Positions 17,447-26,798 of a DNA stretch of 64,000 nucleotides are shown here, in pieces. Positions within the stretch are counted from its first letter, which is position 1; every line of letters starts with the position of its first letter. The notes under the pieces were generated by a model that was given only the letters and a program-made list of their open reading frames with translations, was not told the DNA's origin and ran no database searches. This DNA comes from JAITMY01 sp031553765 (GTDB lineage: Bacteria; Bacteroidota; Bacteroidia; Bacteroidales; UBA932). The stretch spans positions 62,001 to 126,000 of the forward strand of contig JAVBKY010000002.1 in assembly GCA_031553765.1 (NCBI GenBank), read 5' to 3'. A program made the position numbers and the translations under genes.

Positions 17447-18892
17447 TTAATTGTTGTACTTCATTGCAAGGAAAAGGTTAATATTATCGCTCTGTGTAAT
17501 AACAGATCCATCCAGCGTGGTTAGCTTTATATTTTTCATCTTAAAATTATCTGAGTATTGAATATTGCCGGCTGTTCCCGCTACAGCTTCTATACTCTCC
17601 AGCTCTACATCATGCACAAGGGAGTTTTCGGCACCCACACAGTTTACAAAGGTATGTGCATACCGCACTTTTACTTTTGACATATGAATATTACGATATA
17701 GCGGTAGCCCCTGCTCTGGACTCACACGTTGCAGCATGGCCACCCAATGGGGCGGCAGCTCCTTTCCCTCAAATTCCTTCGGCAACTTCGAGTAGCTATA
17801 CGAGGGATTCCAGTTCATGTCGCAATTCAAAACATGTCCCACGCTGTCAACCTCAATATTGCTCAAGTAAATATGCTCCACCACTCCGCCACGTGTCATA
17901 GCCGACTTCACGCGCAGTACCGAACTTGTGCCAATTGCCTTACTATCTACACAGCAAATATAGCGCATACTGCCCGAAGTTTCACTCCCGCAAGTTACTA
18001 AGCCTGCACCTTTTCGCGTGGTGCACCGACGAATAAGTACATATTCAGTAGGACGATTTACACGCAAGCCATCAGCATCGCGCCCCGCTTTAATGCAAAT
18101 ATTATCATCGTTACAATCAATATCGCAATCCTCTACCAAAATGCGCGAAGAGGAATCGATATCAATACCGTCGGTACTGGGGCCACGACCGCCTACGTTG
18201 TTGCGTATGGTTAGGTTGCTCACGGTACAATGCGAGGAGTAAAGAACCTGCACTGTCCAAAATCCGGCTCTTAAAAAAGTAAGACCATCAATAGTCACAT
18301 TACTTGAATTAGCCACTACAAGCGATCGCACTCGCTTGCAATCATAATCAACAATCCAGCGCAAGCCTTGCTTATTGTAGCCCTCGCGCATACTCCAGTA
18401 TTTATCCCAAAGGTACTTGCCGTCGCCATCAATAGTTCCGCCTCCGGTAATGGCCACGTTATTCTGCCCTACAACATTAATGATAGCAGCCGGCCATTCC
18501 ATTTCAATGCCCGCTACACGCGTGGGTCCATCCGGAAATTCATCCAGGTTGTTCACTGCTTGCAAGGTCACACCTTTTGGAATGTGCAACTCCACGTTGC
18601 TTTTCAAAAAGAGCGCACCAGTAAGATAAACCCCCTTGGCAAACTCTACGCGCCCTCCACCTTTAGCAGCACAATCATCAATAGCCTCCTGAATTTGTTT
18701 TGTAGCCAATGTATTTCCATCATTTACAGCACCATAGCTAGCCACATTAACATGCCGGTTGGTCTTCGGTTTGGCTGTTGCACCCACATTCTGTATCCAT
18801 GCAGGCAGCTTAGTAGCCATCGCCGCATGTACTTCGAATAGCGTCAGCACTCCAAAAAATAACAGCGCAATAATATTCCAACTAACTCGCAT
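17447..18892 (-). CDS. GH28 family glycosidase with variant catalytic loop
   Basis: 481 residues with a signal peptide (MRVSWNIIALLFF...VHAA). It is a GH28 right-handed beta-helix with STDGID (239-244, Asp241), CNDDNICIK (Asp262/Asp263) and RVKSA (327-331). At the position of the usual GHG loop it reads KGAGLVTCGSETSG (from about residue 294), so the conserved His is absent. Three Asp residues are retained, so hydrolysis is plausible, with changed subsite binding. Candidate roles are exo-galacturonidase or rhamnogalacturonan hydrolase. It lies between PL22 (30 bases) and GH106 (12 bases). Confidence 0.88.
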   Translation of the reverse strand: MRVSWNIIALLFFGVLTLFEVHAAMATKLPAWIQNVGATAKPKTNRHVNVASYGAVNDGNTLATKQIQEAIDDCAAKGGGRVEFAKGVYLTGALFLKSNVELHIPKGVTLQAVNNLDEFPDGPTRVAGIEMEWPAAIINVVGQNNVAITGGGTIDGDGKYLWDKYWSMREGYNKQGLRWIVDYDCKRVRSLVVANSSNVTIDGLTFLRAGFWTVQVLYSSHCTVSNLTIRNNVGGRGPSTDGIDIDSSSRILVEDCDIDCNDDNICIKAGRDADGLRVNRPTEYVLIRRCTTRKGAGLVTCGSETSGSMRYICCVDSKAIGTSSVLRVKSAMTRGGVVEHIYLSNIEVDSVGHVLNCDMNWNPSYSYSKLPKEFEGKELPPHWVAMLQRVSPEQGLPLYRNIHMSKVKVRYAHTFVNCVGAENSLVHDVELESIEAVAGTAGNIQYSDNFKMKNIKLTTLDGSVITQSDNINLFLAMKYNN

Positions 18893-18922
18893 ATCTCTAC
18901 AATAATTTACGTAACACCCACT

Positions 18923-20104
18923 CTATATTTCCACTGCATAAACCTGTGTTTCTCCAAACATGTTCGACCTGAAGATTACCCATTTTCCATCCGGAGAAAA
19001 GAGTACGTTTGGCTCCAACTTATAGTTGTGTTCTTTCATATTCACCAACTTTTCCGAAACGAAGGCATCTCCTTGCGGACGAAATAGGTATATCCACATG
19101 CCATCTTCAGCCCTTGCAACCTGTCCCGAGTTACCACCATCTCCGCAAAACAGCTTTTGGTCGGGCGATATATTAAAGTGAATAGACCACTCATTTCGAG
19201 TTAGAGAGTATTTCACTTCTTTACCGGTTGCAACATCTGCTCCACACAAGAAAAAGGATACTGAGCGTGGCTGCTGAAGGTCAAACCAAATAGTTTTACC
19301 ATCGGGACTAAAAAACTCATGTCCGGCAATCTCCATATTCATGGTGCGCTTATGCATCAACTTGTCCTCACCTGTTTTCACATTAATCGTCCAAATTCTA
19401 TCTACCTTATGCCATGGCCCTTCATGGCAGTACATAAGGATATCGGAATCGGTGGGCGAAAACTGTATGTGGTTTGTCCACTCATTCTCCTCGTGTATTA
19501 CTTTTAATTCTCCGCTTTTCATATCAAATGTAAAGAGACTATGCTTAGCATGCGCATCGTATATACGGTTGAAGTATTCACTTTTGGTAGGATATTGCGA
19601 GAGTATTTCCTGCACTTTTTTCCCCTCGCTATACTTACCTGCCAGCAGCGTTCCGTCGGCATTTACGGAGGATATGCTTGCATCCGAACCGGCAGGCAAC
19701 ACTCCTATAAAGCGCTCCTGTCCTGTAATAAGACTTGTGGCAAAAATGCTATCGCGCCGTTGGTAAATAACCTCCATATTCTTCTTCGACACAATTTCAC
19801 CCCTTATACCCTTGGGATTATTGGTTAGCTGTCGGCTCTCCAGCGTCTTTAAATTCACGCTACACAGCTGTCGCCGTCCTTCAATAACGCCGGAGTAAAT
19901 CATCCAATCCTGCCCATCGGAGGATTTATAAAATGGATTATTGTGGAAATAAAAACTTTGGTTGTGCGTTCCTATGCGGGTTAAGCGCACCACCTTGTGA
20001 CCGGTAATACTATCAACCCACTCCAATGGTGCCATAGCAAAGGTTTCACCCACGCCCAACATGGATAAACCGACAAAGGCAATAGCTGCGAAAAAGTTCT
20101 TCAT
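18923..20104 (-). CDS. PL22 oligogalacturonate lyase
   Basis: 393 residues with an N-terminal signal ending TFAMA. The sequence is a WD-like beta-propeller: repeated phrases such as FSPTDSDILMY, FSPDGKTIWFD, ISPDQKLFCG and FSPDGKWVIFRS. Histidines suitable for metal binding occur in WTNHIQFSP (His212), CHEGPWH (His227), AGHEFFSP (His262) and EWSIHF (His309). This matches oligogalacturonate lyases, which cleave short galacturonides to unsaturated monosaccharide using Mn2+. The signal peptide would place it in the periplasm, whereas enterobacterial homologues are cytoplasmic. It sits 28 bases after the beta-propeller gene upstream. Confidence 0.85.
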   Translation of the reverse strand: MKNFFAAIAFVGLSMLGVGETFAMAPLEWVDSITGHKVVRLTRIGTHNQSFYFHNNPFYKSSDGQDWMIYSGVIEGRRQLCSVNLKTLESRQLTNNPKGIRGEIVSKKNMEVIYQRRDSIFATSLITGQERFIGVLPAGSDASISSVNADGTLLAGKYSEGKKVQEILSQYPTKSEYFNRIYDAHAKHSLFTFDMKSGELKVIHEENEWTNHIQFSPTDSDILMYCHEGPWHKVDRIWTINVKTGEDKLMHKRTMNMEIAGHEFFSPDGKTIWFDLQQPRSVSFFLCGADVATGKEVKYSLTRNEWSIHFNISPDQKLFCGDGGNSGQVARAEDGMWIYLFRPQGDAFVSEKLVNMKEHNYKLEPNVLFSPDGKWVIFRSNMFGETQVYAVEI

Positions 20105-20132
20105 AGTATAATTAATTAAGAGGTAAATACTG

Positions 20133-21212
20133 TCACTCCAACCTGAAAAGAAATCCTGAGGCCGTCATATATTTTCCACCTTGCGTAGCGGTAAATAAAT
20201 ACTCGGGGCGTCCGTCCTTCATAAGCACCTGGGGGCGCTCAAAGCGTCCATAACGGCTTAAATACTTAGGCGCAGGTGGCTGTTCAAAATACTTATCGGC
20301 ACTGTACCACGCAACCTTGGGCAGAGACCAATTTATGCCATCGACCGATTCGAATATAAGCCCTACGGAGTGGTCAAAGTAGCCCATATCGCGCATGAGC
20401 ATTTTAAATTTACCGCCCTCCACATAAACAAATGCATCCTCCACTTGACGGTTGCTACCGTAATTCGAAAAATCAATAACAGGATTCCCTTTATAGCATA
20501 CGTATCCTCCACCTACCTGCTTTGATATGGCAAGCCCGTACTTGCGGTTAGCGCGTATGGGGCCGGTTTGTTCACGGTACTCCTGCGCGTTCCACGACTT
20601 GTAGTACAACCAATTTTCTCCGTTAGGGTGTCGTAAAAATGCCGGATTGGTGGTACAGCAATCATCCCAGGCACCGGCAACTCCCACTTCCAGTAGTGGA
20701 GTATCCATACGCTCCCAAGGCCCATACAGCGATCTGGATTTTGCTACACCTATACGTTTGGTATATACTGTTCCATCACTATTGCCCATATAAAATAGGT
20801 AGTACACTCCATCTACATGCTGAATATGGGGATTGTGACACGTTGTAGCATCCCAATACCCAGAGCGTGGTGCCAACACCGTACCCACATAGGTATATGG
20901 TCCTTCAGGTTTATCTGCAACAGCATGCGCTATTTCACATTTGCTAATCCACCCGCCCATTTTATACTTATCTGGCCATCGTGAGTAAAACACATGCACC
21001 TTACCATCGTCACCATAGATAGGTGCTACACACCACACGTAGTATCCTTCGGTTTCCAAGATACGGTTACATGGTTGCAACCGTTTACAAAAATTCGAAA
21101 TATCGTCCGGCTTATAACTCACAATGGCGCTATCGGCCGCAAGCATACGAATAAAGGTTGTTGTAAAAATCAACAACATGCACAATAGCCGCCTTGCATT
21201 TGATTTAGCCAT
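20133..21212 (-). CDS. GH43/GH117-like five-bladed beta-propeller glycosidase
   Basis: 359 residues with a signal peptide ending RMLAA. Propeller-blade signatures include HVFYSRWPD, CHNPHIQHVDGVYYLFYMGN, TNPAFLRHPNGENWLYYKSW and PQVLMKDGRPEYLFTAT. Acidic residues in YWDATTCHNP, AWDDCCTTNP and QVEDAFVYV occupy positions typical of clan GH-F active sites. Such enzymes usually release arabinose, galactose or related side-chain sugars. The exact family is not certain: GH43, GH117 or an unclassified relative are all possible. It is packed between PL22 (28 bases) and GH105 (8 bases), so pectin side-chain or backbone-end trimming is the likely job. Confidence 0.7.
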   Translation of the reverse strand: MAKSNARRLLCMLLIFTTTFIRMLAADSAIVSYKPDDISNFCKRLQPCNRILETEGYYVWCVAPIYGDDGKVHVFYSRWPDKYKMGGWISKCEIAHAVADKPEGPYTYVGTVLAPRSGYWDATTCHNPHIQHVDGVYYLFYMGNSDGTVYTKRIGVAKSRSLYGPWERMDTPLLEVGVAGAWDDCCTTNPAFLRHPNGENWLYYKSWNAQEYREQTGPIRANRKYGLAISKQVGGGYVCYKGNPVIDFSNYGSNRQVEDAFVYVEGGKFKMLMRDMGYFDHSVGLIFESVDGINWSLPKVAWYSADKYFEQPPAPKYLSRYGRFERPQVLMKDGRPEYLFTATQGGKYMTASGFLFRLE

Positions 21213-21220
21213 AGAGAAAA

Positions 21221-22381
21221 TTACTTACCCAATTCTATACACCCCATAATAAACGGACCTGTAGCCTTAGCATCATTATCCCTTATTTTTTCGTTGATGT
21301 AGTAGTCAAAGCTACCATCACGATACGGGTTCCCACCCAGGCCACCCACAGCGCAGCACTTTGTGAGACTTAACAAACCATCTTCTGTTGTGGTCATCAG
21401 CTTTGAGGTAAGACCATCAAATGCTTTTTGTGCCACCTTTTTATATTTTACCGGCAGGTATCCCTTATTAACGGCCTTGGCGTAAGAGTACATAAACATA
21501 GAGGACACTGAGGCCTCCAAGTAGTTCCCCGAACGCTTTCCCTGATCCATCACCTGATACCACAGCCCGCTTTTATCTTGGTATTTAGGCAGCACTTCGG
21601 CCAGCTTATTAATAATACCAATCACCTCTGCACGCTGCGGGTGAACTACCGGAACGTAATCTAAAATATCAACCATAGCCATAAAATACCAACCTACGGC
21701 TCGTCCCCAGAAGTTAGGAGATTGCCCTGTTTCTTTATCAGCCCAGCGCTGCTCACGACTTTCGTCGTAGGCATGGTAAAGCAAACCCGTTTTGGGGTCG
21801 ACGGTGTGCTTATAGGTAACCACAACTTCGTGCATGGCCTTATCCACCAAATCGGGGCGATTGAAACGTTGTCCATATTGTGCCATGTATGGCCCCCCCA
21901 TGTATATACCATCAAGCCAAATTTGATGCGGATATACTTTTTTGTGCCAAAAAACGCTATCGCTCGTTTGCGGATGCTTTGCAAGCTGGCTTAGCAACGT
22001 ATCCATGGCCATACGATACTTGGGGTTTCCCGACTTATCGTAAACATCAAACAATACTTTTCCAGCATTAATAAAATCAATATTGTAATCGGTTGTTTTG
22101 TAGCCTACAATAGAGCCATTGTCCTGCACCATGTGATTGGTCCAGTCTTGTACATAGCTGTAATACTTGCTGTCGCCTGTCAACTTCCATACCTGCAGCA
22201 TTGCCATACATCCCACGCCTTGCGCGTATCCAAAGACGTAGCGCGTGCCGTGGTCGAGCCTCCACGCCTCGGGAAAGCGTGTCATTTCGGAATCAGCAAA
22301 GCGCACCGACCATTTATCAACCTGCGCATGACACCCCCATGCCATACAAACCATGCTAAGTAAGAAAAAATATCGTTTCAT
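21221..22381 (-). CDS. GH105 unsaturated rhamnogalacturonyl hydrolase
   Basis: 386 residues from the ATG at 22381, chosen because it begins a normal signal peptide (MKRYFFLLSMVC...CHAQ) and lies one base after the stop of the upstream PL1 gene. An in-frame non-ATG start at 22402 would overlap that gene. The (alpha/alpha)6 barrel contains IWLDGIYMGGPY with the proposed catalytic Asp157, plus NFWGRAVGWYFMA and SGNYLEASVSSMF. GH105 hydrates the delta-4,5-unsaturated uronic acid left at the non-reducing end by PL11, PL1 or PL22. It therefore links lyase products to monosaccharide metabolism. Expected location is the periplasm. Confidence 0.93.
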   Translation of the reverse strand: MKRYFFLLSMVCMAWGCHAQVDKWSVRFADSEMTRFPEAWRLDHGTRYVFGYAQGVGCMAMLQVWKLTGDSKYYSYVQDWTNHMVQDNGSIVGYKTTDYNIDFINAGKVLFDVYDKSGNPKYRMAMDTLLSQLAKHPQTSDSVFWHKKVYPHQIWLDGIYMGGPYMAQYGQRFNRPDLVDKAMHEVVVTYKHTVDPKTGLLYHAYDESREQRWADKETGQSPNFWGRAVGWYFMAMVDILDYVPVVHPQRAEVIGIINKLAEVLPKYQDKSGLWYQVMDQGKRSGNYLEASVSSMFMYSYAKAVNKGYLPVKYKKVAQKAFDGLTSKLMTTTEDGLLSLTKCCAVGGLGGNPYRDGSFDYYINEKIRDNDAKATGPFIMGCIELGK

Positions 22382-22382
22382 T

Positions 22383-23675
22383 TTATTTTGGCAAATGTTC
22401 AACTATGCTATTCAAGTAAACTTCTATATTGGTGTAATGCCTGCTCAAACCATACGGGCGACCATCCTTGGGATTATTGGGATCAAGTCCGTGCTTCATC
22501 TCCCACTCGTCCGGCATTCCATCTCCGTCGGTATCCTGCAGTGAAATTCCGGAACGAATAACTCCAGGACCTTTTGACGGAATATCCATCTCAGAGTTTA
22601 ATATCTCACCTCGCTTTCCAAGACTTTTCAGTTCTTCTATCATGTAGGCATCTACCTCATCACGCATAGGAAAATTACAACCTGCATTGAGTACAATCCA
22701 TTGGTAGGCATCCTGCGCTGACATCTCTACCAGCTTGGGATAGTCAAAAGGCTGCTGCTGCCAGGTTACGGTATCGTACTCGCCCTTTTGGTGTGATAGT
22801 AGCTGTCCATTCAACACCCCATCTAAATTGCTATCGCTATAGTTACCATTGGCATACAGAGAATAGCTGGCGCCTCCACGCGTAAAAGGTTTGGCTTTGG
22901 TAGAGGGTCCGTATATGAAGTAGCTATCCTCCACGTTGGCAAACGAGCTGAACTCCGAGTTGCCTCCAAGTATATAGGCACCGCCTCCCCAATTGTATAT
23001 CACATTATTTACAAATTGCGTAACACCCTTGGCCTTGACGTTACGCGAGCGGTTATCGATATACAAATTGCGATAAAGCGTTATGCCCCCGTCGGACTGA
23101 ATAAGTCCTCCCATGGAATGCTCGCCCAAGCCCTGACCAATAATGGAATTTTGAATTGTAATGTTGGATGGTCCGCCAACAACTGCCATGGAACTTACCG
23201 AAAAGTTTTCATCCTTTCCCCATGAAACAGACACATGATCAAAAATCATATTATATCCGGTGGCTATGGTTACGGCATCGGCACCCGCGGGGCCATTCGC
23301 TCCCAACCTAAATCGAATATATCTACAAATTAAATTATTGGCATTGGTAAAAGATATTTCATTGCCATACACGCAAATGCCGTCGCCGGGAGCAGTTTGT
23401 CCGGCAATGGTTTGGTTGGGTAAGAACGATAGCGGAGCCTCGAGGCGAATAACTCCTCCCACATCGAACACCACTATGCGACGCGGCCTACTAACGGCAT
23501 CGCGTAGGGAGCCCTCGCCCGAATCGTTTAAGTTGGTTACATGATACACCTGACCAAAGCGGCCACCGGAAGCGTATTGCCCAAAGCCTTCGGCGCCGGG
23601 AAATGCCAGGGGACGCTGTGCTACGACAACAATAGAGGCAGATAGCGCTACTAGTGCAAAAAGTATTTTTTTCAT
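22383..23675 (-). CDS. PL1 pectate lyase (single domain)
   Basis: 430 residues, signal peptide ending VVVAQ. The mature protein opens with RPLAFPGAEGFGQYASGG, and the parallel beta-helix carries DSGEGSLRDA, TIAGQTAPGDGI, FDHVSVSWGKDEN and the likely catalytic Arg211 in NRSRNVKAKG. The C-terminus has a calcium-binding DTDGDGMPDEWE motif. It cleaves homogalacturonan by beta-elimination with Ca2+. It is a short paralogue of the T9SS PL1 in this locus but lacks a sorting domain, so it is probably periplasmic. It overlaps neither neighbour; GH105 starts one base after its stop. Confidence 0.92.
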   Translation of the reverse strand: MKKILFALVALSASIVVVAQRPLAFPGAEGFGQYASGGRFGQVYHVTNLNDSGEGSLRDAVSRPRRIVVFDVGGVIRLEAPLSFLPNQTIAGQTAPGDGICVYGNEISFTNANNLICRYIRFRLGANGPAGADAVTIATGYNMIFDHVSVSWGKDENFSVSSMAVVGGPSNITIQNSIIGQGLGEHSMGGLIQSDGGITLYRNLYIDNRSRNVKAKGVTQFVNNVIYNWGGGAYILGGNSEFSSFANVEDSYFIYGPSTKAKPFTRGGASYSLYANGNYSDSNLDGVLNGQLLSHQKGEYDTVTWQQQPFDYPKLVEMSAQDAYQWIVLNAGCNFPMRDEVDAYMIEELKSLGKRGEILNSEMDIPSKGPGVIRSGISLQDTDGDGMPDEWEMKHGLDPNNPKDGRPYGLSRHYTNIEVYLNSIVEHLPK

Positions 23676-23680
23676 ATTTA

Positions 23681-25810
23681 CTACGGCATTTTTACTAATC
23701 CTTCACTGCGCACATTCCAATTTCCATCTTTAGGAAATCCCGGGTTTTTAACCTCATTGCCATCCCAGCCTGCACACATCATAGCTACGGCTGTAAGCAA
23801 GCCTCCATTACCGGGTAGGTAAACACGCAGGCGAGCATCCTGATAGTTGTGTCCGCTTACCAAATAGGTATTGGTGCGCTTATCCATCAGCAAGGCTCCA
23901 ACGGCTTTTTCGGGCTCACCCAAGCGTGCGGCATTCATAGCTGTCATGGGGTAATCCCATCCCCAAGTTTTGCCCCAGTTCCAGTTGTTCCATACCCAGT
24001 TCAGGGTATTTTTCATGTAGTCGGGGCGCACCAACTTACACTGAGGCAGTATGCCCAAGGCTCCCAAAACTGCCATATGGTCGGAAGTAAAGCGAATATC
24101 CTTGTATGTGTCGGTTGCGCTTTCGGCAGCTAAATACAAGCCATCTTCATTATATGCCAAAGGCGACAGCTTATCAATCAGTTCGTCCCATTGCGGTTTG
24201 CGCTTTTGTCCCATGCGCTCGCGCCACTGTTGCGCCACGCTCATGGCATAGTGCCAATAGGAGAGTTCAAATGGAGGGTTAATGGTGGTGGATGCGCTCA
24301 GCGTTTCCTGTGCGGGTATGGCACCCTTCAATATGTAGCGTCCTTCCAGCTCATCGTAGGTAGCAAAAGAGGCCATGAATTCGGCTGTTTCCGCTATTAG
24401 GAAAGCGTACTTTTCCAATACCTCTTGTGTAGGATTGCTACGATAAATCAGTTCGGCCATGTAAATAAAATGGGGCTGCTGCCAAATAAGGAATGAGCCA
24501 ACCTTTGACGGTGCTTCGGTACCCGATGGATCGGTCATTTTCATCCAACGCGCACCTTTAAACTTTTGCCTTTCGGCAATTGACTTTGCAACAGGATACA
24601 CTTTTGCATACCAGTCAATGCTACGCTCCAGCAGGTCTATCCTATTCCACAGGGCAAAATGCACGGCATGCCACCAGTGCATTTCGAGGTGAAATTTTCC
24701 ATACCACGTGTTGTAGGTAAGCCCCGATTCCTGGGGAGGAACCGAACCTGCGCACTGAATAGCCATGAGGTACTGCGACAGCACTACACGACGCTCCAGC
24801 TCAGCTGCTTCCTTTGCCTTACATGCAGAAAAATCAACAGCACCACCACGCATCCAAAATTCTTTCCACCAATCAGCCGAAGCCGAAAGCGTACTTTCTC
24901 CCGAAGGTGAATCGCCCTCAGGCATGCTTTGCATGAAGTGACAGGTAACGTAAAAATCACTACTTGATGGCGATAAAACAAAGTAATGTTTTGCAACCTC
25001 TTTGATGGCTGCTTCACCCGTCCACTGTACCTTTACGTAGTACGTTTCGCTGTCTAAGCTGCGCTGAAACATTAGCGATTGCTTATCCTGCTTCACTATC
25101 TTTGTAGTGTGCTTTTCGGGCACATTCCAGTCGCAAGCATCATCGGCATGCTTGCCCGTAGGATAAGAGAAGCGGAAGTTCACGCTTAACTTTCCGGTCT
25201 GCGCCAACGGCGATACCACGTGCGTTGCCACCATATCCTGCTGCGGGTGACAGGCGGTTTGTACCTGCACGGGCGAGCCATCCATTTCAAAGTTACTGAC
25301 AATAGTACCCTCCCAGAGGTTTAATTCCTGCTTTACATTTTGCAACTCCGTGGCTTTTGCCTTGGCTCCATCGGTGCGGGTTAACTCTAAGCCCATATTG
25401 CCCAAGTGTAGGCGATGCGGATTAACGCGAAACCAGTCGGCAGCCCTTTGCTGACGTCCTTTTTCGTTAAACTGTACGGCATAGGGTTCCTCCCATCCGC
25501 GGAAGTTATAGCTCTTGAGCGTTTCGTCGTGCTTGAGGTTTTCGGGATTTGCAAAGCTATGCCACCCCCACTGCGCCTGCGTACCCAAGGGAACTCCGGT
25601 GCTATACAATTCGGGAAATGTTTGCAAGCCTGTAGCGTCAACCGTAAAGGCAAATTCGCCATTACCCACCGATAGGGATGCCAGCTCTTCAAACTCCTGC
25701 ACCACCGGATTATTGCGCTGCACAAGCGCAAGACGATCTATTTTAGCCTCCTCGCCATTGCACGCGGAAAAAAAGCAGAGAAGCGCAACACCCAAACATG
25801 TTTTTTTCAT
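23681..25810 (-). CDS. Six-hairpin glycosidase-like lipoprotein (GH65/GH95-like)
   Basis: 709 residues. The signal ends FFSAC (Cys17) followed by NGEE, so a lipoprotein is likely. An N-terminal beta-sandwich domain (about 30-320) precedes an (alpha/alpha)6 barrel (about 330-690), with NTWYGKFHLEMHWWHAVHF, TSDHMAVLGALG, WGWDYPMTAMNAARLG and LPGNGGLLTAVAMM. The overall plan resembles clan GH-L and GH95 enzymes, in which an acidic residue in the GKFHLEMHWW-like segment takes part in catalysis. I cannot assign it to a numbered family. Its place between PL1 (5 bases) and an esterase points to pectin oligosaccharide processing. Confidence 0.65.
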   Translation of the reverse strand: MKKTCLGVALLCFFSACNGEEAKIDRLALVQRNNPVVQEFEELASLSVGNGEFAFTVDATGLQTFPELYSTGVPLGTQAQWGWHSFANPENLKHDETLKSYNFRGWEEPYAVQFNEKGRQQRAADWFRVNPHRLHLGNMGLELTRTDGAKAKATELQNVKQELNLWEGTIVSNFEMDGSPVQVQTACHPQQDMVATHVVSPLAQTGKLSVNFRFSYPTGKHADDACDWNVPEKHTTKIVKQDKQSLMFQRSLDSETYYVKVQWTGEAAIKEVAKHYFVLSPSSSDFYVTCHFMQSMPEGDSPSGESTLSASADWWKEFWMRGGAVDFSACKAKEAAELERRVVLSQYLMAIQCAGSVPPQESGLTYNTWYGKFHLEMHWWHAVHFALWNRIDLLERSIDWYAKVYPVAKSIAERQKFKGARWMKMTDPSGTEAPSKVGSFLIWQQPHFIYMAELIYRSNPTQEVLEKYAFLIAETAEFMASFATYDELEGRYILKGAIPAQETLSASTTINPPFELSYWHYAMSVAQQWRERMGQKRKPQWDELIDKLSPLAYNEDGLYLAAESATDTYKDIRFTSDHMAVLGALGILPQCKLVRPDYMKNTLNWVWNNWNWGKTWGWDYPMTAMNAARLGEPEKAVGALLMDKRTNTYLVSGHNYQDARLRVYLPGNGGLLTAVAMMCAGWDGNEVKNPGFPKDGNWNVRSEGLVKMP

Positions 25811-25850
25811 ACTTACTTCTATTTTAGCGTTATATTTTCTATATCAAAAT

Positions 25851-26774
25851 TTATTCAACAGGATAAATAAACTTCATTTCTTTTAGCCATTCAAGGCATA
25901 TATTTGTCCACATTTGCGTGGAGCCGGGGTTGGTATTTACGTTAATACCATGTCCTCCGTATGGGAAAATATGCAGCGACGACGACACGCCGGCTTGCTT
26001 GAGCGCCAAGTAAAACCGCACGCTGTTTAGCGAAGAAACAGCCTTGTCGTTATCGGCATGTATCATAAGCGTGGGAGGCGTGGCTGCGGTTACCCTGGTT
26101 TCGTTGGAATATTCCTTGACCAACTCGGGAGAGGGGTTATCGCCCAACAAACTTTTTTTACTTCCCTTGTGCACTATGGCATCATCCATAGATATAACAG
26201 CCGAAATAGGAATCATAAAAGCGGGACGAAAGGGATACTTATCCAACTCATCGCCTATTGATGCCACGTCTTCCAAATGGGTGCCAAGCGTGGTGGTTAC
26301 ATGCCCGCCTGCCGATGTACCACACACCCCTACTCTATTGGGATCAATGCCCCACTTTTCAGCGTTGGCATAAATAATACGCATAGCACGCTGGGCATCC
26401 TGCAAGGGTATAATTTGTGGTGTAACCGCATCACGCGAATTGGGCAGGCGGTGGCACAAGGCAAATGCACTGATACCTTTGCTTTGAAAAAATTTGGCAG
26501 TAGGAATACTATTGTAGCTATCGGGTAAGCGCACGTAGCCTCCACCGGGTACCACAAGCACTGCCGCCCCCGTATTATTTTCCTTTGAGGCTAAGTAGGC
26601 ATGTATGCGCGGTTCACCCACCTGCTGCAGGCGCTGTTCGGAAATGCTATCCTTAAGGTTTAATCCTTTACTATTGGGCATTTTTCCCTCAGGCCACAGC
26701 AGTATTTTCTCAAATGGTTGCGCCACTGCGATCAGTGCAGAGCAGCATGCTACAAGTAATAAAAGTCTTTTCAT
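25851..26774 (-). CDS. Alpha/beta-hydrolase carbohydrate esterase
   Basis: 307 residues with a signal peptide ending IAVAQ. The alpha/beta-hydrolase fold shows an oxyanion loop PGGGYVRL, nucleophile motif GTSAGG (Ser154), acid Asp243 in HADNDKAV and catalytic His275 in PYGGHGIN. Related Bacteroidetes proteins are called acetylxylan esterase-like or BD-FAE-type esterases. In this operon it probably removes acetyl or similar esters from pectin oligosaccharides, complementing the CE12 protein. It lies 24 bases upstream of nothing but the six-hairpin gene's 40-base gap on one side and follows GH28 by 24 bases on the other. Confidence 0.85.
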   Translation of the reverse strand: MKRLLLLVACCSALIAVAQPFEKILLWPEGKMPNSKGLNLKDSISEQRLQQVGEPRIHAYLASKENNTGAAVLVVPGGGYVRLPDSYNSIPTAKFFQSKGISAFALCHRLPNSRDAVTPQIIPLQDAQRAMRIIYANAEKWGIDPNRVGVCGTSAGGHVTTTLGTHLEDVASIGDELDKYPFRPAFMIPISAVISMDDAIVHKGSKKSLLGDNPSPELVKEYSNETRVTAATPPTLMIHADNDKAVSSLNSVRFYLALKQAGVSSSLHIFPYGGHGINVNTNPGSTQMWTNICLEWLKEMKFIYPVE

Positions 26775-26798
26775 ACGGTATATTTATGATGTACGAAG

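Noticed and set aside
18368..18841. 157-residue plus-strand frame inside GH28
   Set aside because: Shadow of the GH28 beta-helix gene.
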